NCBI GenBank assembly: GCA_023105745.1
Contig: JALGQZ010000004.1
Coordinates: 62,551,112-62,615,111 of the forward strand
Length of the DNA stretch: 64,000 bases
Direction of reading: 5' to 3'
Source: Austropuccinia psidii
Taxonomy: Eukaryota; Basidiomycota; Pucciniomycetes; Pucciniales; Sphaerophragmiaceae
Part shown: positions 23,088 to 35,600 of the stretch, piece after piece
Layout of the letters: each line of letters begins with the position of its first letter
How positions within the stretch are numbered: the first letter of the stretch is position 1
Notes under the pieces: model-generated
What the model was told of the DNA's origin: nothing
Seen by the model: the letters and a program-made list of their open reading frames with translations, nothing else
Database searches by the model: none
Translations under genes and position numbers: made by a program

Positions 23088-26000
23088 ATAAGGAGCCAGC
23101 TATAACCCCTCAAGCAGCTGCCAGAAAGGTAATAGACATGATTATGGCAGAGGCTAATCTGGTACAGAAGGAAAAAGATCAGTTGATGACTTCCAAACAA
23201 CTTCAATTGGTCATTCTGAAGCTGATAATACCATTTTACCTTCAAAAACAGCTGACACTGCCACAACAAGCCTCAGTGGACATATACAAAGCCAGCCACA
23301 GTGCATACAACAATGCACTTCAGTTCAAGGAGTACCACATCCTTGCAGACCTGTGGAAGAATTGCATGAATTCCTACCTAACTGTGAGAAAATTCCTGGG
23401 CCATCCCAATACTTGAAAATTGCTCAATGGATGGCATCCATTGATGGAGAAGAAAAACATGATGCTTTTGACACTAGAATGGAGGAAAAACAACCCTCCA
23501 CCACCCAAAACAGTGTCAAAAACAGCCCCAGTGGCCAGCAGCAGCAATTTCAACGTGAAAAAGCAGCCAAAAACTCCAAACAAGGGCAAAGGGAAGGCAC
23601 CAGCCCCAAAACCTTACAGACAGGGGTACAGAATCCCAAAGATTCAACAGGATGCCATGGAAAATGTATTTCAGATGGCCAGAACCATGATGGAATTACA
23701 AAAGAAGGAGAAAGCCAGATTAAAATATCAAAAGCAATTTCTGATACTTTTGATTGTATTCCAGAGTTGTATAAAGCTATTTCTGACATAAAAAGTCATC
23801 TTTCTGATAAAAATACATCAATTTGTGAAAATCTTAAGACAAATAACTTGAGTCTGAGTCAAATAAATGATAAACTTAAATGCTTTGAAAGAGTTTTAAG
23901 AACAACCAAAACTTCCAATAATGATAATTCTTTTGGCATTAAGATAAATGAAAAATCTGTCATTATTAAAGAATTAACAGACAAATATTATAAATTCAAT
24001 ATTGATGACATAATTGAAACAAGAATAAAACAAGCCATAAGCACTATCAAAGAAGATAATAAAAAAGCTCTTGATGATATTTCAAAATCATTTGCTGAAG
24101 TAAAGACAAATAGAGCTGACCTGAAAAAGCATTTTGATACCTCAAGAGAGGAATTATCAAAATTAACAATAAAGTTAAATGAGGTTATATTTGATAATAC
24201 TAAACAAACAGAATTATGGAATGAGCTAACATATAAAGAGGATGATTGTAAAAATAATTTCATAAACTCTATACAAAACTTGCAACATGAATTAAGAAAT
24301 TCACAAAGGTGTAACAAAAGTAAAATTAATGATATTGAACAACTGCTAAACACTTTACCAAGAATGTCTATACCTCTGAATCAAAATGAAAATGCAAGAA
24401 TTCCCAATCCACAGGTATTGGATATTGAAAATTCCCAGTTAAAAAATGAATTTTCTACTTCTTTTCATAACTTAGAACCATCAATGGGCCAAGCACTTTT
24501 GAAAGAAGTTCCAAAATTTAAAGAATGGCCTCACTTCAGTGGTGAATGAGAGTATGACCATATGGAATTCATTAGAGGTATTGACATGATCAAAGAGGAT
24601 TTTGAATTACCAGACAGATTGGTCACAGCCAGATTTAACACCTTGTTTACCAAATCAGCTCACAGATGGTACATAAAAATAAGACAAGCACATGGACACC
24701 AGAGTTGGACTGGGTGGAAAACCCAAATAATCAACAAATGGGCAAATGATGCTTGGAGGTTTAAAGTTGAAACAGCCTTTGAATCTGCCAAATTTAATAC
24801 TGATAAGGACAAAGCTTTACCATGGTTTTGCCAACAAAAGGACAGATTAACAGAATTATATCCTGACATGTCAGAATTTATGATCCATAGGAAAATTCTG
24901 AGACAATGTGGAGGTGACTTAGAGCATGCTGTCAAAAGCAGGACTACTGAACAATCTTCAGCAGAGGATATTATCAATATATTAGAAGAAGTAACCACCA
25001 GAACCAAAATTGGTTCTAGTAGGGTGAATCTCAAAACAAGGCTTAATACACCTTGGAAAGATTCTGTGGAAAAAAACCCCAAAGAAAATTCTAATAATAT
25101 TAAGTATAAATCTTCAGATACAGTCAGAAAGTGCCATATTTGCCAAAGCACCGCCAATTTAGCCAATACATGTCCAAAGAAGGTGAAAATCAATGAAATT
25201 GATATTTAAAAGGAGCCTGATGTTGAAAAAGATGACATAATTGAAGACAATTCAGATGATAAGTCATCCATATTTTCTGAATCTTCAAAAGATATAGAAA
25301 ATATCAATGCCACTTTTGACATCATGGAATCTTATTCCCACCTGCCAGAACTGAGCAATGGTCAACTTGATTTATCAAAAGTTCAAGATGCACAACTTAT
25401 GAAAACAAAACCAAACAGGGGAAATGGTTCTACAGCTGGTAACTCCTGTATAACAGAAGTGGTGATTGACAACAAACCCACCAGACTTTTGCTTGACCCA
25501 GGAGCCTTCTGCTCTTGTGTTAAAAAATCTTTTCTTAAGACTTGTGTACCAAATTTTGAAGACCAATTGTTACAAATTGATGGTATAAAATTCAACAGTG
25601 CAAGTAATCCAATGAAAGCATTAGGAATTTTTGAGACCAATGTCATATTCCCACACATAAATGGGAATTTAAGAATCACAGTTGAATTTGTTGTTATGGA
25701 AAATTGCTCTAGTACCCATTTTATATTGGGAAATGACTATTTAATCATGTATGGGATAGATTTGCATAACAACAAAGACAGATACTTTACTATTGGAAAC
25801 AATAAGCGCCAAAAATTTGCCTTTTTACCATTTAAAAGACAAATTACAGTAAACAAAGTATCACCAGTCAACTTAGAGTTAGAGAAACTCAAGTCTGAAC
25901 AGTTAAATGAGGCTGAATTAAGCCTTCATCTGACTGACAAACAAGAAAATGAACTTTCTTCCCTTTTGTATGACCACAGAGGAGCATTTGCTTCAGACAA

Positions 26001-28999
26001 AGAACCTCTAGGAGCAATTATTGGTCATGAAAGTGACATCATTCTTAACATTGAGAGACCTTATCCACCACTCTTAAGAAGACCTGCATATCCAGCAAGT
26101 CCAAAATCAAGAGAAGCTCTAGAAATTCATATCAAAGAACTTCTGTACCTTGGTGTAATAAGAAATGTAGGCCACAATGAAGAAGTAGAAATAACTACAC
26201 CAGTCATAGTGGCATGGCATAATGGAAAATCCAGAATGGTTGGGGACTTTAGAGCTCTGAACACTTACACTGTTCCAGACAGATACCCAATACCAAAAAT
26301 CCAAATTGCCCTTACTCAAATATCTCAAGCAGTGAATATAACCACTATGGATTCCCTTAAAGGATTCCATAAAAATGTGGTGACAGCAAGAGCAAGAAAA
26401 TACTTGAGAATTATTGTTCATTTTGGAGTGTATGAATACTTGAGGATGCCCTTTGGTATCAAAAATTCACCTTCACACTTCCAAAGAATGATGAATGAAA
26501 TCTTCCCTGAAGAACTCTCAGAGGGATGGTTAATCATTTACATTGATGACATTATTGTCTGTTCCAAGACTTGGGAGGAGCACATGTACAGATTGTCCAG
26601 AGTTTTGACAAAAATTCAATCAGTAAACATGAGAATCTCCTTGAAGAAATGCCATTTTGGATTTAAAGAACTTAAGGCACTAGGAAATGTTGCATCTGGT
26701 TTGTCCCTTGGAATTGACAAAAAAAAAGTTGCAGCAGTATTGTTAAAACCCATGCCTCAAAACAAAAAGGAAATTCAGTCATTGTTAGGTTTTGCAGGAT
26801 ATTACAGGAAACACATTAAATATTTTGCATCCATAGCAAGACCACTTTATAAATTGTGTGACAAAGACACAGTATTTGAAATGACTGTTGACAGAGTCAA
26901 AGCTTTTGAGTCTCTAAGAGAAGCCTTGACCACTGCTCCACTCTTACTGATGCCAGACTTTAAATTGCCTTTCAAACTGTATATTGATGCATCAGGGGAT
27001 GGACTAGGTGCTGCACTTCACCAAGTTCAGATCATAAATTATAAACCTGTAGAAGGACCCATATGTTTCATATCCAGGCAAATCAAACCAACTGAAGCCA
27101 GATATGGGGCAAGTAAAATGGAATGTCTATTCCTTGTCTGGGCCTTGGAGAAATTGAATTACTTCTTAGAGGGATGTGTTTTTGAGGTGATAACAGATTG
27201 TACAGCTGTCAAATCACTTTTAAACATGAAAACACCCAACAGACATATTCTCATATGGAAAATAGCCATAAAAGAATACAGAGGCAATATGACTATTGTT
27301 CATAAGGATGGGAATATTCATAAGAATGCAGATGGACTAAGCAGATGGCCATTACCAATTAATATTGATAATCCCGCTTATGTGCCAGAAGAAGCTTCAC
27401 CACAAATCCCCATACAAGGAATAAGTGTTACAGAATGGACTACCACCTTCTTTGAAGAAGTCAGAAATAGCTACACTCAAGATAAGAATTGTAGCACCTC
27501 ATGCCAATTACTCAACAAAGACTGTAAAGACAACTCTCTCATACATGCCTTGGATGAAGTATGGAAGAAATCTTATGATGAAGGAAGATTTCACCTACTG
27601 GATGGTATAATTTACCACAGAACCAAGCACACTTGTGTCATGACAGTTGTAGACAGGTCATTAATAAATCTTGTACTGAAAGAATGCCATGATAGTCCCT
27701 TTTCAGGACATCTTTCTGAAGACAGAACAAGAGAGAAAGTAAAGACCTGCATATGGTGGCCAATGTGGCAGAAAGATGTTGCAGAGTATTGCAAAACCTG
27801 TGACAGATGCCAACAGGCAAATAAATTCACTGGCAAGAGACTTGGAAATATGATGAAAATCCAAAAACCAAGCAGACCTTGGGAAATTGTCCATATGGAT
27901 TGGGTAACTGGCCTACCACCAGGAGGTGACAGAAGTTATAATGCTTGCGTAGTAATTGTAGACAGATTCAGTAAAACTCCAATATTTTTACCATGTCACA
28001 AGGATGATACAGCCATGGATACAGCTCTTCTGATATAGAATAGAGTAGTGTCATGGACTGGGATGTTTACAAATATCATTAGTGATAGGGATCCCAAATT
28101 CACTTCAGAACTATGGACAAATCTTCACCAATTATTTGGCACTAAACTGTCCTTCTCTACAGCCTACCACCCACAAACTGATGGCCTGGCTGAAAGGATG
28201 ATCCAAACCTTAGAGGACATGGTGATAAGATTTTGTGCGTATGGCCTTGAATTTAAAGATAGTGATGGCTTCACCCATGATTGGTGTATTCTTCTACCTG
28301 CACTGGAACTGGCATATAAAACCTCCATTCATTCCAGTACCAATGAGACTCCTGATATTTTGGAAAAAGGATGGAATCCCAAATTACCCCAAGATTCTTT
28401 AAGGAAAGATTTGGTTGAAATACATCCTACAGCTGCCAGCTTCAAAGGAATGCTAGACAGAGCCAGAAAGCATGCAGTAAAATTCATGGAAGACTCATTT
28501 GCAAATGCTAAAGATAAATGGGACAAATCTCATGCCACTCCATATTTCAAGATAGGCGATTTAGTACTAGTATCCAACACCAGCTCCAATAACATCAAAG
28601 GATGTAGAAAGCTCAAAGACTCCTTTGCAGGACCTTTTGTTATTAAAGCCCTCCATGGAGAAAATGCTGTTGAAGTAGAATTATCTGAAGAACTTAGTAA
28701 TATAGCATCCTACATTTCCAGTAAGCTTGGTAAAGCCATATAAATCTAGTGATGCTGGAAAATTTACCTTCAGGAATAAGATTCCCCAAGTTATACCTCC
28801 TATTGAGACATCTGGTACTAAGAAAATTACCAAAGTTCTTAAAGAAAGAAAATTAAGAACCAAGAAAGTGAGGGAATACCGTTTTAGGTACAGTGACCCA
28901 ACTTGTGAAGATGAATGGTTAGAAGAAAAAGATATACCAGAAGCTACCAAACTCCTCAGGAGATTAAGACACACTAGAAGTACCAATATTACAAAGTAA
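23074..28999 (+). pseudogene. Family B gag-pol polyprotein, copy 1, with nonsense codons and a frameshift
   Basis: In frame from ATG 23074 the order is an N-terminal region, a coiled-coil-rich stretch (about 23740-24350), a gag core ([22 protein letters not shown]), CCHC knuckle CHICQSTANLANTC (about 25133), protease [10 protein letters not shown] (about 25490), RT with YIDD (about 26541), RNase H ([22 protein letters not shown]), integrase H2C2 and D,D,E core ([39 protein letters not shown]) and a C-terminal chromodomain (KERKLRTKKVREYRFRYSDP). Nonsense codons include TAA at 23089 and in the next 70 nt, TGA at 24547-24549, TAA at 25207-25209 and TAG at 28036-28038. A small insertion near 28700 shifts frame before the chromodomain, which is open at 28727-28999. 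The protease has DPGA where D-S/T-G-A is usual. Confidence 0.93.
23088..23791 (+). pseudogene. Second gag-region frame of family B copy 1 (broken)
   Basis: After the possible intron this frame reads through MIMAEANLVQKEKDQL to GHPNT, where a TGA (23414-23416, TGC in copy 2) interrupts it. It then continues with MLNGWHPLMEKK, a PPPPKTV proline stretch, [10 protein letters not shown] and [19 protein letters not shown], ending in helical [12 protein letters not shown]. It overlaps the gag-pol frame. In composition it looks more like a real structural protein than the Ser/Gln-rich gag-pol frame in the same bases. Its function is not known. Confidence 0.45.
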
Positions 29000-29011
29000 T
29001 ATTATTTTTTT

Positions 29012-29023
29012 AGGGGGAGGGAA
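29012..29023 (+). other. Polypurine tract of family B copy 1
   Basis: AGGGGGAGGGAA directly precedes the 3' LTR start TGTGAGCC and would prime plus-strand DNA synthesis. Confidence 0.7.
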
Positions 29024-30850
29024 TGTGAGCCTTGGAGGTAATTTCATATACCCAAAAGACCACAAATACAAAATTAACATATAAATATAAATAAAGAATA
29101 TTTATTTATATTATTAGAATAAAAATCAAAATATAAATATAAAATTATATCCAAAATTAAAAAATTTAATTACAATTTAAAAATAAAATTACATTAAATT
29201 TTGAAATTATAAAATTACATTTATACTTGAAAAAATTAAGTAAAAATGAATTTTTAACAAAATTGTAAAAAAATAAATAAATTTGGAAAAAAGTTGAATA
29301 AAAATCATTATAACTTTTTATCCAATAAATAAACATATAAAAATTATTTCACCATTGGATTACTCATAAAAAATCAGGTGGGGTCACCTCTGAGTGAAAA
29401 TTTTGTAACTCGACTCTAAATAAGCTTAAATTAAGTTTTTAGTGTTTTCTGTATGAAAATTGAAAATCCTCAAAAATTTAATTTAATTCACATCACATGT
29501 AGTGTTAATCACCAAAATTTGTGCTGAAATTGAGGTGTTGTGTATATTTTAGAAGTTATGAGGAATTAAAGTATTTTCAATTGAATTCAATTGAAATGTC
29601 AAAATGTGCATCTGTATTACATAAGTGAACTTTGATTTAAATATGAGGTATCAATTACTACTGTATTGAACTGTAAAACTCAATTGAATTACATATGTAA
29701 ATTATAAGTATAATACATGATGAGGAATTAAAGGGAAAATAAATTGGAAAGATTAAGTTTGGGGGGGAAAAGGAACTCCAGCTCTAAGGGGGAGCTAGAC
29801 CCCCAAAATCCTTGCTGACAGGCATGTGGTGTCAAAATTCACGCAAACGCTCATCACTCTTGCCCTGGAATTGAGCTACAGGGTCTGTGGACTCAATTGA
29901 TGATGAGGAGTTGATACCAACTGGGGCAGTATTAGCTGCTGCCAAGAGGGTAAAGCTACCCTTAAGATAAAACAATCATAGTAAAAACAGTTTTAACTGG
30001 CTTCTATGTCTCTTACACACATTCTGACCTGTTTTGAAGGCTCTAGACCAGGTATTACTATAGTAATGGCTGATTTAAGGGTCTAAAATGGCTAAAAATG
30101 GCTTAAACCATCCCTTTTTTGGTCTAAACCAGGGTTCAATGATGCCATAATTGGCTTTTCTGTTGTCAGACTGTTTTTCACGACCGAAAAGAGTAAATTT
30201 TACTTTTGGAGTAAGAAAATTGATGGCTATAAAAGAATGTCTTCTTTGCCCCACTTTTCTCTTCATGTTAGAATCTTTTCCTTTTATAATTAGTTTAAAC
30301 ATTGTTAAACCGATCAATAAAAGATTCCAACCACCTTTCTTAAATCATTTTAAACCTTTTAACCACGTGAAATAATCATTATAATCATTGTTTGTAACTC
30401 TTATAATCATTTTTACCCCTGAACCAACCCTAAAGTGAATTAAAGCATCTTTCATCACTGTAAACTTTGTTACTTTGTTTCCAAATTCACTCTGGTCACT
30501 TTTGAGTGTGTTTTTTCTTTAAGATTCTTTTTAAAGACTTCGCTCTTTAATTAATTGCTTGAAGTTCTTTGCTCAATTAGCTCCAATTGAAATTGCTCTT
30601 GAAGAAATTCCTTTTGTAGCCTTAAATATCTCTTGTAGAGTATTTTTGGATAAATTTTTATTGTTGGTAAAACAATAAATCTTTATAATATTATTGTTTT
30701 ATACTAATAAAGCTATAAAAAATAAATTTAGCGTGTTTTCTCTTAAAAATAATATTTCATACTATTTTTAATTGATTTTTACCTTATACAAATTTTGAGG
30801 ACAGGAAAAGTACTTGATTTTTAATCAAAGTTTCATATCCACACCTTACA
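29024..30850 (+). repeat. 3' LTR of family B copy 1
   Basis: 1827 bp, TGTGAGCCTTGG to CACACCTTACA, followed by the target duplication ATGGC. It keeps TATAAAAG at 30228-30235. Confidence 0.93.
30228..30235 (+). promoter_or_regulatory. TATA box of family B copy 1 3' LTR
   Basis: TATAAAAG in the conserved context GATGGCTATAAAAGAATG. It could drive read-out transcription into the flank at 30851. Confidence 0.5.
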
Positions 30851-30855
30851 ATGGC

Positions 30856-31289
30856 TCAAAAGTTTAAGAATTAAATGGGAGCTTCTGCTACTGAAAAGAA
30901 TGAGAGGAAATGTATTCATTTAATGGATAAAATACTTCAAAGTATCTTTCCATTCTTTTTCTGAAATTTATTCTATATTCCATAGCAATCCAAATTTCAC
31001 CTGTATTAAAATCTGTTAGTCTCAAGATGTCAAAAGTGTGGATAAGCATAATGAACTTGGTGTTTCAGAGGCATAAATAAGCTATAATTGCAAAGTAATG
31101 AGGATTTGATAGAGCTTGATAGTTAATATTAAGACAAGGTTCAAACTAATGATTGTAAAAATTGAGCCATAAATGGATATTATTATTTTTTATTATTTCA
31201 GGGTGACTCTATGATATAGCTGTAAAATGATAATAGAAAGCTATAACTGTGAGTGTGACACGAGAATAATGATGATAATTAAGTGAGAA
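30856..31289. other. Spacer between family B copy 1 and repeat D
   Basis: No gene or repeat border recognised. AT-rich and unassigned. Confidence 0.4.
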
Positions 31290-32615
31290 GATGGTTAAAA
31301 GGGCTATACTAAAGAATTTAGTGATGGTGAGTGCTATTGATAGCCCTGGGTGCAGTGTTTATCTGTTGGTTTACAATAATAAACCTTGAAATGATTCAAA
31401 TTATAATTATACCTGTTTGATTCTAATGGTACCGCTTCTTTAAAGAAGATATACCACATAATAATATGAAGAACAGGATGATTTATTGTTTTCTGGTGAG
31501 GAAAAGCCTTCGTTTATCTTGTTCTGGGGTAGTGGGAGGTTGTTTACCTCTGCAAATGACCAAAGAGTAAAATGTTTCACTACTTTGGGTTGGCTTGTGG
31601 CTCTATACACTAAATACAGACTTGTATGGGGTGAAAATGTGGTTCTAGAACCACAAGCTGGCATTTTTACCCTATAAAGGGTGAAGATTTTCACCAATAG
31701 AGTTTACAGGTGTGTTCTGGTGCTTCTGACACGTCAGAAGCTGTACAGAAACTGTCTGTAAAACCCTTATTAGTCATTTTATGAAGAATTAAAGAATAGA
31801 AAGCCTTCAATTAAATTTTCTAGCTGTTAATTCAATCGTATGGACAGATTTCCCACAGTAAGATCCCATACTGGCTAGTGTGGGATTATAATCTTAAAAC
31901 CTGAATATTCTTGTCAGTTTTCAAGGTAGAGGGCTAAAAAGTGTCTCATTTTTTAGCCCTTGATAAGCTTTACACAATGGCTATTAATTTGGTATAGCTA
32001 ACATTAAATATGGCAGCTTCATACCAAGCTCAAATTCCATTATCAATTTCTGGATTTGTTATGAATCCTGTATTGAGCTTTTTTTCTCCATACCATTACT
32101 TCTAGATGAGCTATGAGGAAATGAATGGTACCATCAGAAATACCTTATTGATCTCTTTACAAAGGGACCCCACTTTGGGTATCTCACACTAAAACAGTAG
32201 AAGTTAGATGAGAGGTGAATATTTTTTTCACCCTTATTTGGCTTATTTTTAGCCATATTTTCTGTAGTTTTGGTGCTAGCTCAATTTGACTAGTACCATT
32301 TGATAGCCCTAATTCAGAGCTTTAATTTAATCACCAATTTGATTGAGTTCAGACTCTCTCCATGGATGTCAGATGAGAGGTGAAAAATAAGGTTTATGCT
32401 CAGCAACCTCCTTGAGAAGGAATAACTTTGTTATTCTTTGTCCTATGATTATGGGACTTGTAAATTTGGAAAGAGGTGATTTTTCTCTTTTTTTAATACC
32501 TTTTCAGCTTATTTGGCTCTGTTCCATGTTTTAGTAATATTTTACTCTACTATTGGTTTATGGTATTCTTACTGTCATTCTTGTTCTCTGGTTTTGAGTC
32601 AAAGGCTGACAAATT
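31290..32615 (+). repeat. Repeat D, copy 1
   Basis: About 1.3 kb, matching in order 32785-33182 plus 42577-43492 (for example GTGATGGTGAGTGCTATTG, then TAGAAGTTAGATGAGAGGTG, GAGAAGGAATAAC, ending GGTTTTGAGTCAAAGGCTG). The copies differ at roughly a quarter of positions by eye. No long ORF. It contains short palindromes at 31638-31655, 31722-31741 (GCTTCTGACACGTCAGAAGC) and 31930-31960. It may be an old LTR pair with almost no interior, or a tandem duplication. Confidence 0.7.
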
Positions 32616-32784
32616 AACTGGAAAAATTTGAAAACATGGAAAATAAATTTTTAAGTGCTTCAAAGAATTCTTTTTAAATTGGAATTACTCCTTATTATTA
32701 CTGTCAGGCTGAGTGTATGATAAGCTGATACTAATATTATATACAACATTAACTATGAATTTTCCATGGATAATAAGTATTAAA

Positions 32785-33182
32785 AATAGTTAAAAATGGA
32801 GTATAAGGGCTTTAATATAAATAAATAGTGATGGTGAGTGCTATTGAAAGCCATGGATGCAGCTTTACCAATTGTGTTATTATATTAAGGTCCACAATAA
32901 TCAAATTTATAACTATATATGCTTATTCCCTAAGAGTATAACTGTTGGTAAACAGTTTTACTACATAGGAGTTCAATAGCAGGCTGGGGATTTCTCTTTT
33001 GGGCAGAGAAAGGTCCCTTTATATCCTGAAATTGGGTGTAAGGACCATTAATCCTTTCTATGTAGGAGGAATGAAGATCTTTTCACCTCAAAGGACAGTA
33101 TTGTGGTTAATACACACCCTTTAAATCCTGTATTGGGCTCAGATGTGGTTTTGAGACCACATCTGGGAAGTTTTCACCAATA
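32785..33182 (+). repeat. Repeat D, copy 2, left part
   Basis: The first 398 bp of the second D copy, ending in CAATA (33178-33182), which is the target duplication of the family A element inserted here. Its continuation is at 42577. A hairpin with 9-bp arms AGATGTGGT / ACCACATCT (33141-33164) corresponds to the D1 palindrome at 31638-31655. Confidence 0.7.
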
Positions 33183-33921
33183 TGTCACAGGGGCTCTTCT
33201 AAAATGAAGAGGGCCTGGCACTCAGTGAACAGACTTACTTATGGAGGGCTCAGAAGAAATACTCAAATGATAAGAGTAATGGAGTGAGAGGATAAATTCC
33301 TAGTCATAAAATAATAAGCATAAAAGATAAGAGAGACAAAACAAAAGCAATAATAAAGAGCCAACCACAAATAATCCTGTACCACTGTTTCAACCTGTTC
33401 AGAAAAGAGAAAAGGAATTAATAAGGATATGGCCACCAGGACTCTACTGAACAGGTGAGGGAAGGCTAAGACTAACTTAATAAGTAATAAAATAATATTC
33501 CAAAAGTGAGAATAAAATAATATTAAATAATAAATCAACTATTTTAATTAACTGGGGGAAAAACCCCCAGGTGGGTGAAGAGGGGCTGGTATATGTGAGA
33601 AATGCCAGCCTTGGAGTTTTGAGTGTTGAGATACTTGCCTGTATGCTGGAAGAAGTTGGATGTGGGATTGAATCCTGTATTGGTGAATCCAATACAGGTG
33701 ATACAGTCAATACAGGTATTTGCGCCTGTATTGATGACAGGCCTGTATTTGGTGAATCCTGTATTTGAGTCTTGTCTGTATGGAACTGTATTGAGGTATG
33801 AAAACTGTATTGGGTGAATTGTTGAATGAAACCCCCTTGCTGATTGGGTTTTGAAGGGTATCCATGATATAATGATTTGCTGATGATGATTGGAAATGCC
33901 CCTGCCTCCTTGGCTGTGACA
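33183..33921 (-). repeat. 3' LTR of the young family A element
   Basis: 739 bp, the same length as the 5' LTR at 41838-42576. The visible difference is C against T in CCAGGACTCTACTG / CCAGGATTCTACTG. It holds the CTGTATT motif cluster (about 33655-33815), the GC hairpin at 33553-33569 and the self-complementary 14-mer at 33540-33553. Confidence 0.96.
33655..33815 (-). promoter_or_regulatory. Cluster of CTGTATT / AATACAG motifs in U3 of family A
   Basis: Eight full CTGTATT or AATACAG copies and two partial ones in about 160 bp, in both orientations. CCTGTATTGG and CCAATACAGG form a perfect 10-bp inverted pair around a 5-nt loop. The old family A LTR keeps the same motif in inverted pairs (about 1960-2000 and 2148-2180). 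The position is upstream of the predicted promoter, so this may be a protein-binding array. Confidence 0.45.
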
Positions 33922-33934
33922 TTATCCCCCTCTT
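33922..33934 (-). other. Polypurine tract of the young family A element
   Basis: On the element strand AAGAGGGGGATAA immediately precedes the 3' LTR. Confidence 0.75.
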
Positions 33935-34369
33935 GAAAGTGGTGAGCTCTGAGCACCATAAGTATAGTGAGTCTTGATGAGCTTGCAATCAATTCAAACA
34001 GTTCTTTCCCCCAATTCCTTAAGATTTCCCCTTAAAACTTCTTCTTCAATCAATACTCAAACCAATCTTCATTTGACTATTTGTAGGTATTTTCCCCTTG
34101 ATTTTGATTCTGAATTTCCTCTGTTTCATTCAAACTGCCTTCAATCTTCATAAAAATTTCTTTAATCTTGTCTTGAGTGTCTTCATCAACTTTTCTTGAG
34201 TCCTCATGGCTTTTGAAAGGTGGTTGATTTGGGTTTTTGTCCCAAGGCCACTTGAAATCATCATAATTTTGAATTTTAGAGTGTTGGCATAAGGTGGCCA
34301 ACATTTGAAATTTTGGACCAAATGAGTAGTCCTGGCCAAAATCCCTGAAAGTGTGAATAAATGGGTTTT

Positions 34370-34660
34370 TTGGCCAATTTGCGCAAAATGCGCAAATATG
34401 CCATATGTGGCATAAATTGGTGAAAATAATGAAAAAACTGAATTCTTGTGAAAAAATGGCCTAAAGGTGGGTTTTGGCCATTTTGCGCATTTTTGTGCAA
34501 AATGCGCAAATGCGCAAATATGCCATATTTGGCATAAATTGGTGAAAATGATGAAAAAACTGAATTATTGTGAAAAAATGGCCTAAAAGTGGGTTTTGGC
34601 CATTTTGCGCATTTTTGCGCAAAATGCGCAAATATGCGCAAAGTGCACAAATGCGCAATT
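34370..34660. repeat. About 121-bp minisatellite rich in GCGCAAA palindromes
   Basis: A unit starting TTTGGCCATTTTGCGC, running through GCCATATTTGGCATAAATTGG and GTGAAAAAATGGCCTAAA, occurs at about 34370-34473, 34474-34594 and as a partial third copy to about 34660. Each unit contains GCGCAAAATGCGC-type palindromes. Related motifs lie in the U3 of the old family A LTR (about 1990-2150). Confidence 0.65.
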
Positions 34661-35308
34661 ATAATGATTTTGGCCAAAAAGGCCTTTTGAAGGCTTTTGA
34701 CAAGAAAAAAGGCCCTTTTGCGCAAATTTGCCAATATGCCTAATTAAGCATATTATGATAAGAATTGATGAAAAATGGCTGTTTTGATGTGGCCAATTGT
34801 GCCAAAGTGCACATCTTGATGAAATTGGCCAATTGGGCCATTTGAACAAATTTCTTCTATGAACTTGATTTTTTTTTCTTGAATATCTTCTTCTTATCCC
34901 CTCCTTGCTTGGTCAATTGCCATAAACACCTTGCTGATTGGGTTTTGGCTTTCAATTTTGATCTTAAGGAATGAGTTTAAGGCTGACTTGAAGAAGTTTT
35001 GATGAGGGTTATCTGTAGGTGGTCTTTACCATTACTAGTGTTTTGCTCTTTGATTATTGAATGAATTGACTCCCCAAACGTGATATGGGAGTGATGACTA
35101 CTTCTTTTTGAAATAAGAAATAAAAATGAAAATAAAAATAAAAATAAAAGATACAAGTAAAAGAAATGAAAATAAAAAATAAAAATGAAAAAGAATTGAG
35201 AGAAAAAGAGAGTAAAGAAAGAAATAAGAAATTCCTGAGGGTTGTCCTTCTTGTGGGGAGTTTCTTGACTTTGGCCAAAATGTTCTGAAAGATAAAACCA
35301 AGCATTTG

Positions 35309-35421
35309 ATGCTCACAGCGTGGCCAAGGTAATGTTTTACAAGGAGTAGACCCCTCAGGGATGCATACCAGGAGATGGAACTTACTTTCATAACTTCCAC
35401 TCCCCACCAAGCACCATAAAT
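35309..35421 (-). repeat. 3' UTR module of family A, copy 2
   Basis: Ends TCCCCACCAAGCACCATAAAT (on the plus strand), exactly 300 bp from the identical end of copy 1 at 35721. It shares CTTACTTTCATAA, a CCAGGAGA block and GTGGCCAAGGT with copy 1. The same duplication exists in the old element. Confidence 0.6.
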
Positions 35422-35600
35422 GAAAAAGAAATTATGCCATAACATGAATTGTGGTAATGAATGTCTTGAAAGATAATTTATGGCATGATTAAAGAAAGAA
35501 AAGAGAATAAGAGAAAGATTGGGCCATATCTTGATGAAAGGTCCAAATCTTGAGGGTATGATGTTGCAAGGCCTTCTGAACCTGTCAAAAGAATTGACAA

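Larger units (their letters stand above)
20795..30850 (+). mobile_element. Family B Ty3/gypsy chromovirus, copy 1 (full-length, inactivated), target duplication ATGGC
   Basis: About 10.06 kb element bounded by LTRs 20795-22600 and 29024-30850 and flanked by ATGGC at 20790-20794 and 30851-30855. It has a primer binding site at 22603, one long gag-pol frame broken by nonsense codons and a late frameshift, and a polypurine tract at 29012-29023. Its coding sequence is closely similar to that of copy 2 at 46125-56215. The two LTRs differ by many point changes and a roughly 20-bp deletion in the 5' LTR, so this insertion is clearly older than the family A element at 33183. Confidence 0.95.

Noticed and set aside
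33655..33815. Regular short repeats considered as a CRISPR-like array
   Set aside because: The motif is 7-10 bp, in both orientations and unevenly spaced, inside a eukaryotic LTR.
33571..33817. Short plus-strand ORFs inside the family A LTR (repeated at 42226-42472)
   Set aside because: They are identical only because the LTRs are identical, and they translate the CTGTATT motif array.
34077..34849. Overlapping minus-strand ORFs in the family A 3' UTR with Cys/His/Lys-rich repeats
   Set aside because: They are translations of the GCGCAAA minisatellite in several frames and have no counterpart in the old element.
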